Assembly: GCA_037389465.1 (NCBI GenBank)
Contig: JAZARR010000074.1
Span: forward strand, 1,798,001-1,862,000
Direction of reading: 5' to 3'
Length of the DNA stretch: 64,000 nt
DNA from: Baylisascaris procyonis
Lineage: Eukaryota; Nematoda; Chromadorea; Rhabditida; Ascarididae
The notes under the pieces are model-generated. The model was not told where the DNA came from. It searched no databases and saw nothing but the letters and a program-made list of their open reading frames with translations. Shown here piece after piece: positions 14,170-35,020 of this stretch. The translations under genes and the position numbers were made by a program. Each line of letters opens with the position of its first letter. Within the stretch, counting starts at the first letter, position 1.

Positions 14170-15710
14170 CTATGACATCTGCCCTTGAAAGGAGATTTCC
14201 ATCCTTCCCATTGAACGCTTTCGAAAAACACTGAGGTTAATCGTTTCACTATAGTCCTGTTTATACTGATGAGAAGTTCGGGTGGGGGAATGGTGGAAGG
14301 AAGGAAGAGGATGCCTTACATCTCTGGTATGGCAAGGTAAGGTCCTTTGCATTGACGTCTATCCACATATTGTGTATTTGTCGCAAACATCGCATAGTTC
14401 ATTAATTTTAAAGATTTGTGCGATAATAATGCAATCGCATCGAATTTTACATAAAGCTCGGATGAGATGTCAAAATGAACAAGGTAGGACGACCAAAAAT
14501 TATTTGTTTGCCTGAGGTAGAAACCTTTTAAAAAATCCATTTGCAACACCTTTGTCATTTATTGCCGAAAGCACGTTTTCTTTTTCAGCGTGGTGATGTC
14601 ACTCATCTTGTCTTTCTGTATTAGTTGAGTTGAAAATAAAGTTGCTATAGTTGAAAGCGACAATGGGTCTCAAAATGATACTTTATAAACCGTTGTTGTC
14701 AATCTCTCCTTTCGAATTTACCTGCGGAAAATGTTTTTTCAAGCGCCAAATTTATTGTGGGAGCGTTTGTTTCATAGTAATTGTGCTGTAATGTTGCTAG
14801 TCACTTCTCATCGTTCGTCGCTGCGAAGATGTTGTCTTAATTGGTACCCGTCAGGTTCACCTATCTTCTACACACATTTAGTAGTGCCAGGTAGTTAACG
14901 AAACAGATGATGCATTTCGCCCCGCATTCAGCATTGTTCATATCCATTCGATGCTTGTTGTTTTGCATTGTTACACTACTGCAGCATATTTTAAAACGCG
15001 ATATTTTGGTCATTTGGCTAGGGCACTATCCATAGTTTTGTTTTGATGCACTCGACGTTTAGGATGATCCCGATCGCAGAATCCTCATCTTGAAATTGGA
15101 GGCATCCCAAGTAGAAGCGTCTAAATATTTTCGAAAGAGTTAAGAACCTTGGGGCATTTTCTCCAGACTTTTGAAATATGTTTGAAATTTTTGAAATTCC
15201 CATAGAGCAAAAATTTTAATTTTTACCGCATTGGTAGGTCCAAAACTAGAATCACCAAATAGTAAATGTAAGCGTGCCATTTGCTTACTTTTCTCTTGAA
15301 AAAAAATTTTTTGAGGAGATATGAACGGTGTAATGCCTATACTTCTTCCTGAGCCAGGTTGTACAGGTCGCGAGATCTCCGCCTCGATTCGTGTGTAAGT
15401 AGCATTTATGATGCACACGAGGTTCTCAGCTAAAGAAACGCATCTGCTTTCATTACCTCTAGCAGTTAGACAAGGATCTGCCCAGTTTCCGCGCGTAGCA
15501 GGAGGATAGGAATCCAAGAGGTCAGCGATTTCAGCAACATTCCTGTAGTAACTACATTTTTTGCGCAATTTCACAGTTCTCTATCTGCCGGTTATCTGAA
15601 ATCAGAATGACTTGAAATTACCTTGTAATTTTCCACATTATCCCTGCGTCTTGTCGTGCAATCTCATTGATGGATTGTGCCACGGCGCATATGTCACCCT
15701 CGTTCCAAAG
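14170..15710 (-). CDS. Unrecognised seven-exon gene, probably incomplete at its 5' end
   Basis: I do not recognise this protein. Proposed exons in transcript order: 15622-15710, 15343-15542, 15227-15294, 14722-14785, 14451-14511, 14320-14358, 14170-14230. Six successive junctions keep phase (2/1, 1/2, 0/0, 1/2, 2/1, 2/1), giving 193 residues and a TAG stop. Codon content is far richer than neighbouring DNA. Visible stretches are SINEIARQDAGIMWKITR (helical), LLDSYPPATRGNWADPC with four Cys overall, a possible glycosylation site INATYT, a basic RKKSK, and a hydrophobic FGRPTLFILTSHPSF. No signal peptide or enzyme motif is clear. The first exon opens without ATG, so an upstream exon is missing; it may lie inside Nup93 intron 1 on the opposite strand. 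The last two exons are weakest: the final exon also reads as GKDGNLLSRADVIAGYVTG in another frame. Divergent to Nup93. Confidence 0.5.
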
Positions 15711-15837
15711 CTGCAGTGAAGCATGAAGGTTTTTTTAATCTGTGCACATGCTCCTTCATGATCAGTTATGTTTTCCCCATATTCTTCGCCTTATTCGATT
15801 AAGTACTTTGCCACGAAAAGCTTAATATCACAAATGA

Positions 15838-15844
15838 TTTGCAG
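15838..15844 (+). promoter_or_regulatory. Probable spliced-leader acceptor abutting the Nup93 ATG
   Basis: ATTTGCAG lies immediately before the start codon at 15845. An acceptor touching the ATG, with no upstream exon visible, is typical of nematode SL trans-splicing. It also fixes the start, because the ORF cannot extend 5' across it. Confidence 0.6.
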
Positions 15845-26813
<10,969 letters not shown>

Positions 26814-29800
26814 TTGTTTAACTTGTCACTTCTTTTGCATATTGTCTTATATTGAGAGGGAGGTATGTCGAGCTATTTTCCCAAATGCTGTAAGAATAGC
26901 TAACTTTTCATGTCGATAGGTTCATTTAATTTAGCTCCTGTGAAACGCTTAAAAACGTTAATTTGCGACATTATTCGTTTATTCAACGGTTTGCGAGATA
27001 TGTCATTAGGATTTTTCTTCTCAATAGAAATGTAAGGGATAAGCCTCTTAGTGTTGTTTTTGGCTGAGCAGGGATTTGCTACCTGGAACTGTGGCTGCGG
27101 AATTCTGGGTGATGTTTGGTATTCGTTGGATGAAATTTAATTGGCATTTTTTTTTGTTTTTTTTTCGCCTTCTTGAATCTCAAAGAATTTCTTTTCTATG
27201 ATGGAAGAGCAATTTGGATGAATTACTGATTCAGCATTGATCAGATTTGGAGAGCGTAGCATAGCAGTTATTGTTGAATTCTGCGTTATTGTTTTCCATC
27301 AATTTGTCTATAATTTTAGTGAAATTGACCATTTATGTTTGGCTTATATTTGGTTAGACTTGTGGAAGTTTTATTCACTCTATTTGTTTGTGATAATTAT
27401 GAAGTGAGTTAATTTTAAGCTAAAGTACTTTATTTTTTGAAAATAGGCACTTCCTTTGAAAGTAATTTTTCACGAATACTTTCTTGACATAAATTTTCTT
27501 TGCAGAATTGTTTCTATTTTTTATGTGTATCTATCGAGAACTCTTTAATAGGGACACAGTGTTACTGCTCTGGAATAGATCTGTGTATTAATAGTTCTTA
27601 GTGAGGAGGGGGGTGGGGGGATTTCGAAATTTATTGTGTTGTTTTTTTCCAATATTTGCATTTTGAAATCTGGTGGATACATGATTGTTGATGTGGGGGA
27701 CCCTTACCCTTAACCGTATAGAGGAGGTTCAAGGATGCGATGGTGTGTGGCATATAGGGTATGTAAGTAGCCCATCATGTTGTTTCCCGTATGTTGCATT
27801 TGTCGATTATCGAAAGAATGCTTTGCACTTGTTATTGCATCATTGTTGTTATAGTTCATTATGATGCGATTGTTTCCTGCCCATATGACATGATATTCTC
27901 TTTTTTTGTTGTTCTTTATTCATTTGGCATGTGTTGTCCCGGTTTCATATAGAAGTAACTTTGAAAATGACATTTGCTCTAGTAATATGTTGAATGTTTT
28001 TTTCTAGTTTTTGCGAGTTGAAAATACCACACGGGGAACACGTAAATACGCTCAAATAAACCCATCATAAGATTGGATGAGCAGCACAAACTAGCAACAT
28101 GATCGAAATTACTGTTGAGCGAAAGTGCTTGTTACCGCCAATGTAGATGGGATCGATAAAACATGGAGCTGTAGAGGCAGATATATGTGAGTGGTGGAAT
28201 TGTTGGTGAAACGGGATGATGGAATTGTGGGTGATCGGTGTTTTTCATCACAGCCCATCAACCAGGTTAATGGCTAAATAGCCAAGCATCTGAAATCAGT
28301 TATAAATCCATAGATGAGATGCTGACTAGATTACGTAGTAAAATCTGTTAAAACGTTTGCAACGTTTGTTATGCGTAATTTATTCTCATAACCGTTGCAA
28401 ACACGATGTAAAGGCTAGTAGGAAAACAATGTGAGAAGTAGAGAATTAGAGGAATGTCCGACGTATTGTTGATACGATATGTGCTTTCATATCCCTTTCA
28501 CTTGGTCAATACCTGCTCAGTTAGTTCTGTAGGAAGTAGAACATGTGGAATAATATTATATATTTGTTTGTAAAACAACAGGATTGTTGAGGGCAAATAT
28601 TCAGTACAATTTCACCGCTAAGAATATTTGCAAAACTCTTTCGCTTGCAATACTTTAAAGACTCCTTATAAAAAATCGCAATAAAAAAATGCAAATTCAC
28701 ATTTTATAATTTTTTTTTTTTGCTTGCCGGAAAAATGCATTATTTGACATCCACTGATATTCCATCGACATAACTACGACATTACTCTACGGGATTTGTA
28801 AATGCAGAAAAAGATCAGCAAAGTTAATTGCGGAGACAAAGTTGAGCGTTGCATCAAGGTGAACAGATTCGTTTTTAATGACGACTGTCGTCATCTATTC
28901 TAAAGAGGCGATTTTACCAGCCATATAAAGCAACAATATTGATTGAGCATTAATTAAAATGATTATTTAAGAGGGTGAGATTAATATTTTTGTTGAGATC
29001 TCATTAGCTTTATTGTGCAGAATAATGCTACCAAACGAAACTTTCAACTTTTTTACTTTTATGGAAGCATTAATCGCTGCTGTGCATCCTTTAATCATTT
29101 ATCGTAATCGCTTAGAATTCCCAACATACCTTTGCGGACTTCGGAAAGTAACTTTCCGAAACACTATGTTGCCCTGTTTACTTGACGATCGCACTTCTAT
29201 TTAAATGATTTTTCTTTACGCTCAAAACTATCGTTTTGTTCAACTTTCATGAAAGGAATAGGGAGAATTACATCAAATTTTCGAGTAATATCTCCAATAT
29301 TAGCAATTTGCTATCTGTTAGAAACAAAACTGTCACGTTTAATGCGCTAAATAATCTCAAAAAGACGCTAATACAGCAAAATGTTGTGAGGGACGATCGC
29401 ACAGCGACTCCTCTCTCGCATACAGCTCAGCGACAATGTGTTTTTCTCTGCTCTACAATATTGCGTATTTTTCTCTGCTTCTCATACTGATAAACCCACC
29501 TCATATTAAGTGCACTTGAGATAGTTCCTCGATAGTGGGGCGATCAATCTGTGGTGTCGGCGAGGTATATGTGGTTGGAGGGCAGAGTGGGGGCGTGAAA
29601 GTGCGGGGAGTAAACAGCTTGATTTTGCCTTTGTCTTCAAGCGTTTTCATCACGCACATTCTGCTTACTGTGAATGGTTTCTACACGGTTGTGAAGACGT
29701 TAAGCTTTCTAGAATGTTTTTTGTCGCATTTGACACCGTCAGGAGCCTGAAATTAACTCACAAGGCACTATGAGTCTTTTCCAGTGAATGCAAACTTCTT

Positions 29801-29965
29801 GACGAAGAGTGTTCAGCTGCTTATAGTGTAACGGATATTATTGGCTTCCCATCGGATGGCCTCTATAGCCTCGCGAAGTGCTGACCTCGATCCAACTCTC
29901 TTCATTTCATTCATAAGCGAACTGCCAGACCATCAACCGACATAAGTGCTGAATTTCGCGCAAGT

Positions 29966-29989
29966 GATGGTGACTTTAAAGTCACCATC
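29966..29989. repeat. Perfect 24-bp palindrome
   Basis: Two 12-bp arms (GATGGTGACTTT and its exact reverse complement) meet with no spacer. It is too long to be a routine chance event locally and lies in a GC-richer patch. It could be a transposon end, a dimeric protein site or a hairpin. Confidence 0.85.
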
Positions 29990-30902
29990 CAATAGATGTA
30001 CGAAGCGCTCCGAAGGTTTGGAAGAACGATTAAATCACAGGTGTCATTCATTGAAAAACAAAACCTTCGTTTTAAATTTTAGTCAGTAACTTGAAAATCG
30101 CATATTACTCTGCCGGAAAACATTTGAAGGTGAAAACCAAAGCTCTTGATCTCGGATTGCTTATTTAAGACAACTTTTATCTCGACAAACATATTACAAA
30201 AGTCTCTTACGCTAGGCATTTATGCTGCAAGCATTTCCTGAGATATTTTTAACGGAAGAGAATTTTTTTAAAGCTTAAACTCTCAAAACTTGTAGGCATT
30301 TGGTCTTAAAATATTTTTCTAAAACCTTCAACCTGTCCGCTCCCAAACTGAACAAAGTTCTGAAAGAGCTCCAAAGATTCCTCGCAAGAATCGTTTAGCG
30401 GAGATGTGAGTAAGTGGCATGTTTTGCACAGGTCATTAGAAGAAATTAGAAATTGACAATCTTGAAATGATTCTTACTATGCAGATTCTAATAAGGATAT
30501 GCAGCTCGTGCATGATATCATGCACAAAATATATTGTTCATCATATTAAAAGCATAATACCGCACATTTCCGTTGCTTCGTTATGCTTGGCTAGAATTTT
30601 AGAGCGAACCTCATTTACACACCATCGCCTGAGGTTAGACATCGCTCGCACCTTCACATTGCATCGAACGTTTACTAAGATTTGAAACTTTTGTTATGTC
30701 CTCTCCCATACCAACATTGCGATTGCTATTTTTGAACAAACGAATAATGTGATCGCTGTATGACTTCATCCGCATCAACAAATTCATTCGGCAAATGTGT
30801 AGGGATTCATGAAATGTGCGTTCAATTATGCGATAATTAAGAACATTACGAAAGACCTTATTTGCCATAACACGTACTCCGAAGTAGCACATGAGGCGCT
30901 TG

Positions 30903-30908
30903 TTTATT
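30903..30908 (-). terminator. Likely polyadenylation signal of the repeat-protein gene
   Basis: AATAAA on the minus strand, about 90 nt downstream of the stop codon at 30998-31000, a normal 3' UTR distance in nematodes. Confidence 0.5.
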
Positions 30909-30997
30909 AGAAAATCTTCAATTGAAGGAACATTGGACGGAAATGTTCAAATGAAGAACGCAACGCCATTTTAAGGAAATCATCACAGCTATTTCGT

Positions 30998-33826
30998 TTA
31001 TCGAACCGCAAAGTAAGTGGAAACTGCACCCGGAGCGCTTCCTGCGCCACCGGTTGGAGCAAAGTACGCCGAAACACCTGGTGGGGGCTTAGATGCCCCA
31101 CCACCACCACCACCACCACCACCGCCACCACCGCCTGCACCAAAGTAGCACGACGTTGTGCCTGGAGCGCTGCCTCCACCAACTCCGAAGTAAGCCGAAG
31201 TGGTGCCACCACCACCTGGGGCAGGGCTCATCGGTGGAGGCTTGGCTGCAGCCGCGACCGCCGGTGCGCCTGAAAGGAAAACAAGATCTCAGACTTGCTT
31301 GTCCGGAGGATTACAGTGCAGTCCGTCTCAAACAATAGTAAGGGCAGGAAAGAAAATCTGGAAACGATTAGAAAGTCGGCTAATTGTTTGGGAAACACAT
31401 AGCCGTCTTTGCAGAGACCCTAAACATCCCCACAGGAAAATCGAACACTATCATTGAGGACACTTGAATCCCTTGCATAATTGCAGAAAGTCCTTGGAAT
31501 TCCTCGAATCTTGAGAACACCTGGCAAGCAATCCCAGTGTAATCGCATCCTTGGCGGACCTCACCTTTGTCACGGTGATAATCCCTTGTGAAAGCCATGT
31601 CCTGCGTGGAAGCAATCAAGCAAAGTACTTTCTTGGCTGCTCATTCAATATCCGTTAGTGGCCATATCTTTTCATCACTCAAAGTGTAATCAGAAAACGT
31701 CGAAAATTTAACAAACACATACGTTCCATTAAAGTTATGGCTTTCAGGATATGTGAACGTGCAAATCCGAGTTAACTGTCAACAGACGGAACAGGAAAGA
31801 TCAGCCAGATTTCTCGCTCATAGAAGGCTCGACCGCATTTTTCGTCAAAAGACCAGACATCCCGCCCGCAGCGCCGATAGCCGTCCCAGCAGGTAGCCCC
31901 GACATCCCAGAAACTTCCCACATTTCCGACCATTCTTATGTTGCAAAGTAATAATATTACATGCAGCCTTCTATCGCAAGTAAGAATTGAATAAATAAAT
32001 GAAATAAATAAATAAATAAGTAAATAAACAAATAAATAAATACTTTTATATACTCACCCGCAGGGGCACCGATGGCGGTCTTGGTGTCCAGTCCAGACAT
32101 TCCCACTGGAGCTCCGATCGCTGTCTTCGTATCGAGTCCAGACATTCCCATCGGTGCCCCGATCGCTGTCTTCGTATCGAGTCCAGACATTCCCATCGGC
32201 GCTCCGATTGCTGTCTTCGTATCGAGTCCAGACATTCCCATCGGCGCTCCGATTGCTGTCTTCGTATCGAGTCCAGACATTCCCATCGGCGCTCCGATCG
32301 CTGTCTTCGTATCGAGTCCAGACATTCCCATCGGCGCCCCGATGGCTGTCTTCGTATCCAGCCCCGACATCCCCACTGGGGCTCCGATCGCCGTCTTCGT
32401 GTCGAGTCCAGACATTCCCATCGGGGCTCCGATCGCCGTCTTCGTGTCAAGTCCAGACATGCCCATGGGAGTTCCGATGGCAGTCTTTGTATCTAGTCCG
32501 GACATTCCCATAGGAGCTCCAATGGCAGTCTTCGTATCCAATCCTGACATCCCCATGGGGGCTCCGATAGCAGTTTTCGTGTCCAGTCCCGACATCCCCA
32601 TAGGAGCTCCAATAGCTGTCTTCGTGTCCAGTCCAGACATCCCCATGGGGGCTCCGATGGCAGTCTTCGTGTCCAGCCCCGACATTCCCATGGGAGCACC
32701 GATAGCGGTCTTCGTGTCCAGTCCAGACATGCCCACCGGCGCACCAATCGCTGTCTTTGTGTCCAATCCGGACATGCCCACGGGGGCACCAATTGCCGTC
32801 TTCGTATCCAGTCCAGACATGCCCACGGGGGCACCAATCGCCGTCTTCGTGTCCAGTCCCGATATTCCACCTAAATAAATGAATTTCTTATCACTTGGGT
32901 TCTCAATTTATTTAGTCACATCACTATATATACATGGTCATCAGCGATGCTTCGAGATCTTCCTAGTGCAATTACAATGCCAGGTGCCTTAGAAAGCACT
33001 GAAGTGTGATGATACATCCGCGGCAGAGACCTGATATATCTGCAAGTGCGCTAGCACCAGTTCATCTAATACGTCCACTCGCTCTCATGTGAACTTTCAT
33101 CATTAAATTATACCTTTTGACAATAGTCACGTTGCTCAGCGAAAAGCTTACAACACGATGTGGATACGATATTAATGCATTATCATACTGAAGGACGCAC
33201 CAGACCCAATCAGATTTAGACGAGGGTCTTCTAATGTGGTAATTGAGCCAAGTGTATCCGACAAAATAGCAATCCCTGCTGCATAATCATTCCTGAAATT
33301 TACCTAACAGTCGGTGTTCCGATCATCTCAGCTGATACAGCCGAAAAAGCGCCATCGCGCCAGTCTTTAGCCAGTTAGGCCGTCAGCAAGAAAACCCAGA
33401 AATGAGTACATTGCAACCATAGTCACCTAAACATCGCCTAATTCAAGAATGCAAAAAACTCGCGAATTATAAAAAAAGAAAGATATTATTTATTATTAAC
33501 AGATATGTGTTAATACGCTTACCAGCAGCCGGCTTTGCTGGAACGCCTGACATTCCGGCACCACCACCCATCGCTGGAGCTGGAGCTGGAGGCGCCGCTC
33601 CTCCTCCTCCCATAGCTCCTGGCGCCGTTGGTGAGAAGTACGCCGATACAGTACCACCACCGCCACCACCAGCAGTAGGCGCAAAGTATGCGGACACACC
33701 CGGAGCTGTTGGAGCTCGACCCACTCCTCCACCTCCTCCACTTGGTCTGGCTCCCGGTGCCGCGAAATAAGCCGATGTGGTGCCGGGGCTCATCGAGCCA
33801 CCCACACCGCAGTAAGTCGACGTCAT
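30998..33826 (-). CDS. Gly/Pro-rich SAYF-motif protein with 18 tandem 15-residue repeats; sperm-specific class Q (SSQ)-like
   Basis: Exons 33523-33826, 32058-32870 and 30998-31269, all separated by phase-1 introns with GTAAGC and GTGAGT donors; 462 aa. Three parts are seen. Residues 1-102 carry Gly/Ala/Pro-rich DNA-encoded linkers with MTSTYCGVGG, GTTSAYFAA, GVSAYFAPT and TVSAYFSPT, ending GMSGVPAKPAAG. The middle 270 residues are 18 copies of GMSGLDTKTAIGAP(M/V). The tail has GTTSAYFGVGGG, GTTSCYFGAG, a poly-Gly run, GVSAYFAPT and ends STYFAVR. There is no signal peptide or membrane segment. From memory, C. elegans SSQ sperm proteins start MTSAYFGV and repeat SAYFGVGGG between Gly/Ala linkers, so a sperm role is proposed; this is inference. 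The KTAIGAP repeat is unlike anything I recall there. The upstream in-frame stretch lacks an ATG, so 33826 is the start, 36 nt after a TTTCAG acceptor. Confidence 0.7.
31854..31913 (-). other. Possible extra or decayed repeat exon in intron 2 of the repeat-protein gene
   Basis: The minus strand reads SGMSGLPAGTAIGAAGGMSG, a diverged version of the 15-residue repeat. An AG before it and a GT after it give a phase-1/phase-1 exon of 60 nt that would slot cleanly between exons 2 and 3. The acceptor (GGGAAG) has no pyrimidine tract. It is therefore either a rarely used exon or a relic of a formerly longer array. Confidence 0.4.
32058..32870. repeat. Coding minisatellite, 45-bp unit x 18
   Basis: The whole of exon 2 is 18 direct repeats of 45 bp (810 of 813 nt), each encoding one 15-residue unit. 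Differences are nearly all at synonymous positions, apart from M/V/A at the last position, one T for A and one initial I for M. Neighbouring units share the same third-position variants in blocks, which points to local homogenisation. The array is open in more than one frame on both strands. Confidence 0.97.
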
Positions 33827-33862
33827 CCTTCGAAACCACTCGGCCACTCGGCCGCGTTAAGA

Positions 33863-33870
33863 CTGAAAGA
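33863..33870 (-). promoter_or_regulatory. Probable spliced-leader acceptor of the repeat-protein gene
   Basis: TTCTTTCAG on the minus strand, 36 nt before the ATG. The short leader contains a GGCCGAGT/GGCCGAGT duplication. Confidence 0.5.
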
Positions 33871-35020
33871 ATGGATATATTGCACTTCCCAACTTCTTTT
33901 ATATCCCTAAAATATGTAAATTTTTTTCGCAACGATTATGCAGAGTTAAAATGTGCATTTCAAGAACTAAAAGGACTAAGATTTCAAGAACAAAATTTCA
34001 TTCTATTTATGCAAACGAAAACATAATGAGAAATCGATGTGAGGCAGAGAACATCAATGGAAACAATATTTTGCTTCAGTTATGTACAATCGATCTGTAA
34101 TGACTATTAGGCATTACGCTTCGCGTATATGGCATTTTCATCTGATATATTTATGTTTGTGTTGAATTATTTCGCTTGTATACAGAAGGAAATGGAGGCG
34201 AGGGGTGGGGTATTGGCATGACTGGACGTGAAGAATATTTGAGTGTTCTTCCGATTTATTAAATTCTCAACTATGAAAAGAACAACACTACATTCATATT
34301 AACAAAGAGTGAACTATAATTAGTGGAATATGTGAGTCATTCGTAGCTGCTTTTATCATCTACTTGGTGCAGAATTAATGGACATAAAATACCTCTTGCT
34401 GCAACTGCAATAAAGCTTGCTCTTCTCTTATTCCACACGTGCGAAATTCGTTCGACAAGATATCAAGTAAATTTTATTAAAACAGCGAGATAAAACCTTA
34501 GAATCCTTCATGCGTGTTTATTGTCTACTGCGGTTCAGTGCGCCTATACCGACACTACCTCGAATATATTTAAAGGGATATTTATCAAAGGAACAGAATG
34601 TCTAGTGGGTTTCATTGAAATGCATGCGCAAATGACCAATTGATGAAACAAATTGAGATTACCGTAATTCTTTGTGTCGATATGCATACATATTTTATTA
34701 CTGGGTTCAAGTCAGAAGCATAATTGCTTCAAGTCACCACCATTTCTGCATGTTTGAGGTCGGTCCTCGGTGAATGGATTTTTCTTGACAAAGCGCTTGA
34801 AATGATATAACGGCCGTACGGTGGAAAATATTGCGGATAGTCTGTAAAAAAAGATGCTCCAACAGTTCTATTTATTTTAGCCGTGAATTCTAAAATTTTT
34901 AAGATCAAATTCTAAGAAAAACGAACACTGCAAGATGTTTGCGGTTCTATAGATAGCACATATAGAAAACGACGATTGGCACAAAATATACTTTAAAAAT
35001 GCAAAATATCTCTTTTACAT
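33871..35020. other. Intergenic region between divergent genes
   Basis: AT-rich DNA that must contain the promoters of the repeat-protein gene (minus) and the lysine-rich gene (plus). An AG preceded by pyrimidines at 34879-34880 could be a trans-splice acceptor for the latter. No other feature is seen. Confidence 0.5.

Larger units (their letters stand above)
26814..30997. other. Intergenic region
   Basis: The convergent interval between Nup93 and the minus-strand repeat-protein gene. It contains a G-rich stretch at about 27605-27620, a perfect palindrome at 29966 and moderately GC-rich DNA at about 29530-30020, but no phase-consistent exons. ORFs at 29013, 29236, 29535 and 30467 look like chance. 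Confidence 0.55.

Noticed and set aside
32058..32870. Regular repeat array as a possible CRISPR
   Set aside because: The units are contiguous with no unique spacers, are coding, and the genome is eukaryotic.
32072..32878. 268-codon plus-strand ORF and other long frames across the repeat array
   Set aside because: They are shadows of the 45-bp coding repeat. Only the minus frame joins flanking exons in phase at both ends with good splice sites.
33827..33862. tRNA-like GGCCGAGTGGTT in the leader of the repeat-protein gene
   Set aside because: It resembles the D-arm of tRNA-Ser/Leu, but no anticodon or T-arm follows; it is only a local duplication.
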